Shown here one piece after another: positions 56,231 to 64,000 of a DNA stretch of 64,000 bases. This stretch comes from Phymatolithon calcareum (lineage: Eukaryota > Rhodophyta > Florideophyceae > Hapalidiales). The stretch covers positions 248,001 through 312,000 of the forward strand of contig OZ345366.1 of the NCBI GenBank assembly GCA_977006965.1. Direction: 5' to 3'. The notes under the pieces were generated by a model that made no database searches, was not told the DNA's origin, and worked only from the letters and a program-made list of their open reading frames with translations. The translations under genes and the position numbers were made by a program. Position 1 is the first letter of the stretch. Each line of letters starts with the position of its first letter.

Positions 56231-56439
56231 TCGAAAAAACAATTCCAATTCCATATTCCCTAATAGGGCTGCCCACCCCGAGACCCTATTCCAGCAGTTC
56301 GCTCTAGGTTTTCGTGCTCTATATCAAGCGACATTGCTGTATGCCCCAAAGTGCCAGAACGTGAAATAAACCACCAATAAAAATTCTCTAGTTTTCCTCC
56401 GATCTGATAGGCAGGTGATGAACTACTTTCTTGAGATAG

Positions 56440-56770
56440 TGGAACAACCAGTCGCGTAGATCGTGATGGCGCAAAGCACTGCTTTCAGCAAGGTTATCAT
56501 ACGACCTCGAAGGAGAAAAAGACTGGAAGCAGAAAAGGCGCTAGCTGTGCTCTTACCGTTTAGCAAGACACTCATAGAACGCATGGCGAACGAAGAAGGC
56601 CTGTATTGATTCGCAGAAGGCAAGCAGTCGAACCCAAGCACCAACAACCTTGCACGGGTTACAAGTATTTGAATAGATGATCGAAGCTACAAAGTAGCTG
56701 CTGAAACGCATCTCCCTTGCAGTATCATGAGTGTTGCTGAGGGCGTTTAATAAATTTCAAATTCAAAAAA
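56440..56770 (+). mobile_element. LINE-C 3' fragment
   Basis: The plus strand carries the family's C-terminal end (LEAEKALAVLLPFSKTLIE, then ERMANEEGLY and a stop near 56610). The tail CTGAGGGCGTTTAATAAATT with an A-run at about 56770 follows. The 5' boundary was not found. Confidence 0.65.
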
Positions 56771-56772
56771 AC

Positions 56773-56932
56773 CAACATTGTAAAGGACTAAGATAGGATT
56801 ACCTTGAATCTTGATTTTTCTCGTCCGCCATCCTGGTGGGCGCTGCAAAAAGGTAGGTAGCATCAGAGGATGCCTTGCCCATATCTTCGAAAGTCTGTGG
56901 GGCTTTTAAATAAACTTGAATTATAAAAAAAC
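56773..56932 (+). mobile_element. Second short LINE tail
   Basis: GAGGATGCCTTGCCCATATC, with GGGGCTTTTAAATAAACTTG and a terminal A-run, is a relative of the tails at 36289 (minus strand), 59490 (minus strand) and 61970-62090. No coding part is left. Confidence 0.55.
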
Positions 56933-58940
56933 CGCTTTTAGCTCGGGAGCAAGTGGAAGAAGGTCGACATTGTCGCATATGCAAATCCAAAGGCACGGGT
57001 TCAGGGCGATTATGTAGTAGACAGAACTGGCAGTTAGGCTATTGACCAATTATATCGCAAAATATTGCTCTCTGACTTTTGCAATGCAATTGCAATGCAA
57101 TACCAATAGGATAGAAAATTCCGAACTCGATGAAGTTCGCACAGATATTCCAACATAACGACCAAGCAGCGACTTTCCGATATTCAAAAAGAGATGCTGG
57201 AAATGGCAGTTGATACTGTTGTCCGAAGTCACCTACTAAAATGAAGACGTAGCGAAGGATTGTCCCGCATCGACAAGTCTCTCAGGTGCAATGATAATTG
57301 ACAAAGAGAGATTCAAATAAACAGAAATCCAATCCAATCCAATACCAATAAGAAACCGGAAAATTTAGGATTATTGCCAACTTTTTGTTCCGTGGTGCAA
57401 GTCATACACGACAGGTGAGTGTCTGGTGTGTGTGTAATTTTGAAATGGAAGTAGTCACAAAATATATCCAGAAATGATTGCTGGCGACGCGTTGTCACAA
57501 TTCACATTGCTGTCTAAAAATATCAAGCTCGGAGCGTCCACTTCATCAATGAGACTGAAACAGCGTTGCCGACGCTGCCTGACGTTTTGCTTCGCGGTCT
57601 TATCTGTACGGTTTAGACGGGTACTTAATCAACTGTGGCTGCCGATCTGTAAACCGTGACAGACCACCATCCGCATCAATATTTCGGGACTGAGTGTAAT
57701 TGCGAAAACGAATTTCTAAGGTCTTCATTATTGCAATACGTTGTTGTGATGTAGTGCTGTGTCACAGTACTCGCGCGAAGCAGATATGCGAGTACCGAAA
57801 GTGAATCCCGTCGAGGAATATCTTAGAGAACTCGAGATGTTGAGCAACTAAATGTGTAGCTCAGATATCTTACAAAAAAGAATTAAAGCAAGAAAAGGGG
57901 GTTCCGAGGCGGAAGTCAACAAAATTTCAAGCTCCGCTCTTGTATCCAAGTGACTCTGGGGAAGCACCGAGAATGGGAGGTGTTAGTGATGATACTGAGT
58001 GCATTTGGATACCGGTACGAACAGCTTGTGCGGAAGCGAGAGATGGAGTGGGGAGAAGGGACCTCCTTGTGTGCCCAATGCAGTCTGCAGATCAGGCAGG
58101 ATACCACTGGAATGACTTGCTGCTCTCGCTATTCCCGTTCCTTTAACACTGCCGTACTGGAAAAATTGAGATTTATCCGGAGACAGTAAAATAATTTTAG
58201 TGAGTATCCCGCATATCGTAATACTTCGTGTATCGTTCGTCTTCACGGACATGCGTCCGAGGTTAGAAGGTTTGCGCGATTTGGTGCACCGTGTGCGAAG
58301 CTACAAGCAACGTGGCGTTTTTTGTGTCGAAATATGCCTATTCGTTTAGATGATGTAGAGGGCTCGCATGCTCGGCACCGGATCTCATTTCATGCTGGAT
58401 TATTGTTCACAAGTTTTTTCCGTAATTAATTATTTTTATTTGATAACGTGGGTCCCTGCTAGTGTCTAGTTTACTGAAATTTTCCCTCAATTGAGGGTAT
58501 GAGATTCATACGAAAGCTCTCCAATATCAGGCTCTTAGACAGCGTTAAGCTTATGGATAGCAGCAAAGAGCTTCGTGAAACAGTCTAAACCAAATGAAAG
58601 CGACAGATGTATGTTTCGCCGCCATAAAGCTTGCTACATGATGAACATATGGCACTCCATTTCCTCACTTTGCAAACTTTGCGGTTGATTTGCGCGGCAA
58701 AAGTCGTCGTCATGACATTCGAATTCTTCCTTTTCTTCTCGGTGGGAATGAAGTGGGTTCAAACACCGCTCTCTAACGTAAATGTGCGATATGAAATGAC
58801 TGAATGTTGACGAGTTAAATGCAGTATCGATGAATTGCTGGATCAGTACTTCATACATGCATGTTATCTTTCATCACGCGCTGCTGACACTCTGGATGAG
58901 CTTCAAAGATTAGAAACGAGTTATCAACCAACAAAGTTGC
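56933..58940. other. No confident gene
   Basis: A plus-strand frame near 57950-58189 has two Cys pairs (CAQCSLQIRQDTTGMTCC) and could be a zinc-binding fragment, but two overlapping frames compete and no neighbour supports it. ATCCAATCCAATCCAATACC near 57328 is a simple pentamer run, perhaps the tail of an old LINE. Confidence 0.35.
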
Positions 58941-59489
58941 CGGAGCGAATGTGTTCCAACGAAACGACCATTGAAGCAGTGAGTTCGTCGTTCGACGCCG
59001 AAATATTCTCGGCGGTCTCTGCTTTTTGAGGAGATGGAACACTTTCGAATCCCATGTGTACACAACATTCGCTGGTTTGCATACAGAAGGAGCTTCCTCG
59101 ATGCGCTGACCGGGCAGCGGTGGATGCATGGGGAGATGACAAGCTGTCGGATACTATGGGAAGGCTGATTGATGATATGATCACTTACGAAGCAATTTGG
59201 ATTTCAAGCTACTATGGGCTCCCTGGGAACGAAAAAACGGACGTCCTTGCTCGAAAAGGCATTACGGAGTCAAGTCTGGTGACGCATCAAAATATATCCT
59301 TATTCTGCGCGGGCGATTGTCAATCGGCACCGGTCGACAAAGCTTCGGGGTATGCAATTGTTACCCCCAGAGCGCAGTATAAGCCACAGGCGCACTGAAA
59401 CTACTCTCAATCAACTTGCCGCACTATGTTGCTCGCTGGTAAGAGTTTTTCAAGATGTTCCCGTTGAATATGACCCTATATGCAAGACC

Positions 59490-60100
59490 TTTTTTTCAAT
59501 TGAACTTTATTTAAAAGCCTCACAATCTTACGAATATACGGGCAAGGCTTCCTCAGATGCTACTTTCCAGTGTGAAGACCGTTGAAACCTACCGTCTGCC
59601 ATAGGCGGTGGGGAAAGTTTGGAACCTAGATCGTCCTACCTACTATGTGGTATTCTTGTGGGTTCGCTGTTGGTGTTCCCGCTAATAGGCTTCGTGTCCT
59701 AAGGGACATCTACGTAATTTCTCGTTCTTGATTCAGAGCAGTCCTTCTTCTTTTTCCATGCACTCGATGATGGTCTTGCTGAATAGCAAGAGCTCGTTAA
59801 GTGCTTTCTGTGTCCAGTCTTTTGTCTCCTTTCAGTTCATATCCTGACAGATTGTTTTCCAGCGTTTCCATATGCTGTCGAGCTCGGTTTCCAAATTTTT
59901 CCACCATGCTTGTTGTGGACACCTGCGGAAATCTTTCGCAGATGGACTGAAGCGCTAATTGCCTGTGCTTCACCTTCGGGAGTTTGAGGATTTCTGGTAG
60001 TTCTCTCGTCTTGTCAGACGGGATTCTCCTCTTCTTCTTCGATTCGAGACGATCTCCTTCCATTGTGAGCAATTTTGATCTAAGCATTTCGGCAGACTGT
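59490..60100 (-). mobile_element. LINE-C insertion 1 into LINE-A
   Basis: This starts with a T-run (poly-A of a minus-strand copy). On the minus strand it encodes RLESKKKRRIPSDKTRELPE, RQLALQSICERFPQVSTTS and RQHMETLENNLSGYELKGD. The flanks ATATGCAAGACC lie at 59478-59489 and 60102-60113. It is the same family as 36289-36700 but less truncated. Confidence 0.85.
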
Positions 60101-60113
60101 TATATGCAAGACC

Positions 60114-60416
60114 TTTTTTTGCAACTGTTTAGTTGTTTATTTGAAAGCCCTCATTAACGCTCCTAAGACTGTACGAGAGCAGGTTTTCGTAACTTGTTCA
60201 TTCTAGTATATCGCCTGGTCCCTAATACAGGGACTCGTCGTTTTCCATATTGCCAATTATGGTGACGCTGTAGAGTAGTATGGAGTCTAATGCCTTTTCC
60301 GTTCTTATCATTTCTCCGGAGTCCAGTTCATACTTTGTTAGGTTCATACGTATGGTCTCCAGGTGGTGCTCTGCTGCCGTTCCGAATGTATTCGATATTA
60401 GCGTCGTGCTCACTTG
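60114..60416 (-). mobile_element. LINE insertion 2 at the same target site
   Basis: This also starts with seven T directly after ATATGCAAGACC. On the minus strand it ends with coding sequence LETIRMNLTKYELDSGEMIR, then EKALDSILLYSVTIIGNMEN. The 3' tail differs from insertion 1, so it is a different subfamily. The flanks ATATGCAAGACC lie at 60102-60113 and 60417-60428. Confidence 0.85.
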
Positions 60417-60770
60417 ATATGCAAGACCTGCTCTGTGGGAACCAAGGAGACCGTGGAGCATCTACTCCTACGCTGCAGTGGACGGAATGTATCAAGACGC
60501 CAGACTATTGGTAGAGTTTTCACCGAAACGGTGGAGGAAATATGCAATGAGAAACGGGTCGAGGAACTCAAGTTCGTGAACAATGAGGGGCTGTATGAAA
60601 ACATCCCAAAAATCTTAGAGGGCGTAGTGAAGAGAGCCCGTAAAAGGGCGCCCAGTGCTTCTGAGTACTGGGTTTCAGCTTGGTTGGTCTACTGGTTAGC
60701 GTTTCGTTGCGAATGGAGCGGGAAATTTGGCGTTTTCTGATGAAGGTTGGCGAAGACGAGTACTGTAAGC

Positions 60771-61649
60771 AGGACTTGGCAATGCTACTCTTTTCCAGTG
60801 TGAGCTCGGCGCAATGTGCCGAGCGGGCTGAAGCACCATCAACAGGATTTTATGAATTGAGGCTAACAATCTTGACGGTTGCAATCTTAATCTTCTTCAC
60901 CGGGTGCTGAATTAGGACCCATTTTACGCGCAGTAACGTGCTGGCGAGACCACCGATTTTCTCATCAACTACATCATGTGCCGTACCAATCACATATATT
61001 GACTTGGAAATGGGTGCCTATAGTCTACAACATTCTTCTCAACTAAGCGCCTTCATTTCCTTGGCATGTTTGGCTGCACCGATCCGTAGACGGGAGTCTT
61101 TTTCAAGCGGCACAGCAGGTCTGATTCTTAAGAGTAGACAGCACATTTTCGTTCCTAGCTCAGCACGATGTGATTTTCAGGTAGTAGTTGCGCTATTCCT
61201 GGCACAGAAGACAAGCCCCGCCTTACGACTCTGGTGTGAGCGAGCTGTTCCGCCTTCGTTTTATAGATTTTATCGAGCTTTTAAATCGCCCCTCAATTTA
61301 GGTGGTTAGTAAACTAAACACTAGAGGAAAGCTTCTACCAACTTCGAGTTTCGCTACTCTCAATCAGAATAGTACAGGAATGTGGTCGCTCGGTCCAATC
61401 CAATCCCCGTCTTGTTTTTTCCTTTTCCCCAACACGCGAAAATCAAAAAGTTACAGCCAGTTTCTACGTTGATTAAAACCTTCGTTTCCTGGCCAGAAGC
61501 GAAACATTTTGGGCTTCAAGAGCTTCACTCTTGCTATGCAGAGCTGGTCGCTTATTATTGATAGGACCTGAAGGATACTGGTGAAGTAAGTTTGAATAGT
61601 CTTGACGCTCGCTAACTGCTGTGCATACTTCGAAAGGTGGCTTCGAACA
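60771..61649. other. No supportable gene
   Basis: Short frames only. A plus-strand frame at 60938-61309 is hydrophobic in places but has no recognised feature. Confidence 0.45.
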
Positions 61650-61663
61650 CCCGAAATGGACTA

Positions 61664-62091
61664 ACTGAAACACAGGCAACTGGCGGTTCAGTACGCCTTT
61701 GGAAGATTTCCCCAAGTGTCTACCACACTGATGGCAGATAGATTCGGAAACAAAGTCAGACAGCACATGGAGACCCTGGATCGCAACTTGTCGGTCTATG
61801 AACTCAAGGAAGACGACAGAGCGGCAACTGAGAAGGCATTAGATGACCTTTTGCTCTTCAGCAAAAGCATCATCGAGAGTATGCAGCATGAAGAAGACCT
61901 GTACTGAAAGAAGAAGCGGCGCCTCGAAACTGTTACGAAGAGCAAGCAAAACAACCGAACACATGCTAGGGTCCCAGATAGAATGCCAGACATAAGATTA
62001 GAGCCGCCCTAGCGAGGGCAGCACCTGAGGAAGCCCTGCCCGTATACTCGTATGACTGCGGGGCTTTAAAAAAATTGCAATAAAAAAAAAC
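61664..62091 (+). mobile_element. LINE-C 3' fragment with 14-bp target duplication
   Basis: The flanks CCCGAAATGGACTA at 61650-61663 and 62092-62105 are identical. One open frame gives HRQLAVQYAFGRFPQVSTTL, then FGNKVRQHMETLDRNL and LLLFSKSIIESMQHEEDLY with a stop at 61907. The tail ends with GGGGCTTTAAAAAAATTGCA and poly-A. It has no stop in its retained coding part and so is fairly young. Confidence 0.87.
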
Positions 62092-62149
62092 CCCGAAATG
62101 GACTATTTTTTAATACAAAAAATCAACAGAATATACTCAAAAAAGTAAG

Positions 62150-63520
62150 ATGTCCAATTCGGTATTAATTTATGCACGCACTATAGGGTTAAGCTCCTCT
62201 TCTCTGAGGTACCCAGTATCCTTTGATACGTCTTCGTAATAATGTGGATTTATTGAGAAGGTACCATGTGTCCCAACTTATCGGATGCTTCGGGCGTCTT
62301 CAAAATCCTCTTCTCTGTACTTGTAGAAAAGACCATCTGCTGCTTCGATCGCAGCTGGTAATCGCTTTTTCATTGGGGTCAAATTAATGCCAAACTCCCA
62401 TTTCGAGGAGAATCTAAGACTTGAAAACGATATCTTTACTGAGCAGGACCTAATGAGGCTCAGCACATCTACTAAACATCAGAAAGTAGCCTGCGGGCAC
62501 GGTGCTAATCAGCTGTGCCTTGGCCATCGTCGAATTTTCTATAATTACCTATTCCGAAGTCGGCTGAGGAGCGTTTTTACATCTTCGCCTATCTTTCACG
62601 AGCATATGTATGTATGCTTGATGCCTCATGGTCCTGCTCTTCCCAGATGCTGGTCTATAGAAAGGAGAGCCCTGTGATTCGCGGCGTACGCTGCGTGCTA
62701 TTCCAGGGAGGCAGGGTGGGTGAGAAAGGAAAGCCCTGCCCGATTTCATGACATTGTCGTCGCCGCCCGCCTCTTGTAGTCTTCCAAGCAGACTGTCAGT
62801 AGCACGCGGTGTCGCCTCATGGAATCTTTCCGTTCGCAATAATTTTGGCCCCGAGTGTCGCCCTCGTGCTGTCGGTCGCTTTCACCCGCCTCGATAACGG
62901 GATAGTCGAACTGACGTACACGGATAATGGCTTTTCCTTGACCGACGCTTCCGCCCATGTTGCGCGTATGCATCCGTTGGCTCTAGCCGCCAATGCACAA
63001 CGAATCTGGTCATACCCTCGATAACTGGTCTGCAGCTTCGCACCCCGCCTGTGTCTTCACCAATAGTAGCATACCATACGCATGAAAATGCTGATATTCG
63101 CGGCTGGTTGGAATCCGCTAACATTTACGCCAATTTGGCGTAGTTTGTGGATACAGTCAACAACGTTCAGAATTCTTGAGATTGCAATGTCCAACGTCTC
63201 CATGCTTAGTGCAGCTGCTTTCCGGCAAACAAGAACTTGTGCTTTGCAAACCCTGGCTACTTGAGAACCTCACTCTTTCTTGGTGCTGTGTTTCATCTCA
63301 CGGGGTTCTAGTCTGCTCACTTTGAGTCTTTGTTCAAGAGTTTTTGAATCCCACCGGCGATCTTGGCTTGAAGGAGAACGTCTTCCTCCAAAAACTGCGG
63401 TGGTTGCTCCGACACGGTTCCTGTTAGTTTGTTGCTGGCTTTGGTGAACATGTCCATGAATAGATTGTATAGACAACGACTGAGCGGGGGCCTTGCGGAA
63501 CCATTCGGTCAATTATACAA
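62150..63520 (-). mobile_element. LINE-B copy 4, decayed and interrupted
   Basis: On the minus strand, from 63520: PLSRCLYNLFMDMF, then a degraded catalytic box (LEEDVLLQAK instead of FADDVQLQAK), then thumb pieces to about 63040. A block without LINE homology follows (about 62480-63035). LINE-B then resumes (SSKWEFGINLTPMKKRLPAA, ADGLFYKYREEDFEDA) to about 62190. It is closest to copy 1 at 41890-45700. Many stops are present. Confidence 0.65.
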
Positions 63521-63559
63521 CAGGTTTTCAGTTCGTCTCTGCCGACGTGATCTACGACG

Positions 63560-64000
63560 GATTTAGCAGGTACAATACCATCCTTGTTATGTTGGGTGGC
63601 AATTTTTTATGCAGGCAATCCATGAAGATGTCCCTCAGGACGCTGTCATAAGCTGCTGGGTCCCATAAGGAAGATAGTCGAAATTGCCTTAGACAAGATG
63701 ATCAGAAGGAAATACAAGTTTCATATTTCCCAGCTTGGGATCCAGCAACGAAAGGGCACTGACTTGTTGCTTCTCCATGCTGATGCTTTCCAACGAGCAG
63801 GCCAGAGCTGCGTGGCAGTCTTAGACCATAAAGATACCTACGACTACGTACCCAGAAATAGGTTTGCATAGAGAATAAGGAAGGTGCTGCAACCAGTGAT
63901 CGCCTAAATTGTTATTCATTGTCTGGATCGCTCACTGATATAGACGAGAGACTCTGAGGATTCTGCGTGGTACACCCAGGGGTCCCCTCACAGTCCGTGC
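63560..64000 (+). mobile_element. LINE-B copy 5, reverse transcriptase start, runs off the window
   Basis: The plus strand carries IVEIALDKMIRRKYKFHISQ and LGIQQRKGTDLLLLHADAFQ, then VAVLDHKDTYDYVPRNRF. These are equivalent to KIIDSAMDSAICERYKFHQF and VAVLDLSSAHDRFPRDIL of copy 2. It ends at the window edge just at the G-V-P-x-G-S-P box. Copies 4 and 5 lie head to head, which suggests an inversion or two insertions. Confidence 0.6.

Larger units (their letters stand above)
58950..60770 (+). mobile_element. LINE-A copy 2 (RNase H to C-terminus), twice interrupted
   Basis: RNase H residues are visible: FDAEIFSAVSAF near 59000, and EAIWISSYYGLPGNEKTDVL near 59190, where Tyr replaces the catalytic-site His of WIPSHCG. 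After several shifts the zinc-binding motif begins at 59471 with D-P-I-C-K-T. It is broken at 59489 and resumes in frame at 60429 with CSVGTKETVEHLLLRC, then SRRQTIGRVFTETVEEIC, ending near 60740. The two insertions between these points are listed separately. The 5' limit is uncertain. Confidence 0.75.

Overview
This window looks like nuclear DNA from a transposon-rich eukaryote. The evidence is GT-AG introns of about 70-165 bp (one lengthened by a transposon), C2H2 zinc-finger coding exons, a TATA-driven gene for a small secreted cysteine-rich protein, and non-LTR, LTR-type, hAT-like, Mutator-like, Harbinger-like and Tc1/mariner-like mobile elements. The telomere-helicase-like proteins and the Harbinger-like transposase recall fungi or fungus-like protists, but the sequence alone does not fix the lineage. 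I saw no prokaryotic operon, rRNA gene, CRISPR array or convincing complete tRNA gene.

Layout. At 0-6 kb lie small foldback and MITE repeats and mostly non-coding DNA, with one broken coiled-coil frame near 3.1-3.7 kb. At 7.35-8.5 kb is a spliced zinc-finger gene with a hAT-like MITE inserted exactly at a 5' splice site. At 9.7-10.9 kb is a Mutator-like element with long inverted repeats, a 10-bp target duplication and the C-terminal part of its transposase. A roughly 343-bp tandem duplication lies at 15 kb. A large decayed minus-strand protein family occurs twice (16-19.7 kb and 32-35.6 kb). It combines a tyrosine-recombinase-like motif, a RecQ-type DEAH helicase and a C-terminal CCHC zinc knuckle. 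A decayed Harbinger-like DDE transposase lies at 25.5-26.3 kb.

The stretch from 35.7 to 53.8 kb is a stack of nested insertions. It holds a 570-bp TRIM retrotransposon (39.5-40.1 kb), two 327-bp hAT-like MITEs in opposite orientation with different 8-bp target duplications, and between them a frameshifted gene for a secreted cysteine-rich protein. There is also a Tc1/mariner-like element (45.9-47.4 kb) and several copies of a LINE family (here LINE-B). One LINE-B copy is interrupted, in the middle of its reverse transcriptase, by a second RNase H-bearing LINE family (LINE-A). The most intact ordinary gene is the minus-strand secreted protein at 54.5-55.0 kb, followed by about 280-bp tandem repeats. 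The right end (56-64 kb) is again LINE debris, including two short LINE copies inserted at the same nucleotide of a third.

Most coding sequence here belongs to selfish elements, and most copies carry stops or frameshifts. Target-site duplications let many insertion boundaries be placed to the base and their order inferred. The item most deserving follow-up is the two-copy recombinase-helicase-zinc-knuckle family, which may be a mobile-element type in its own right.
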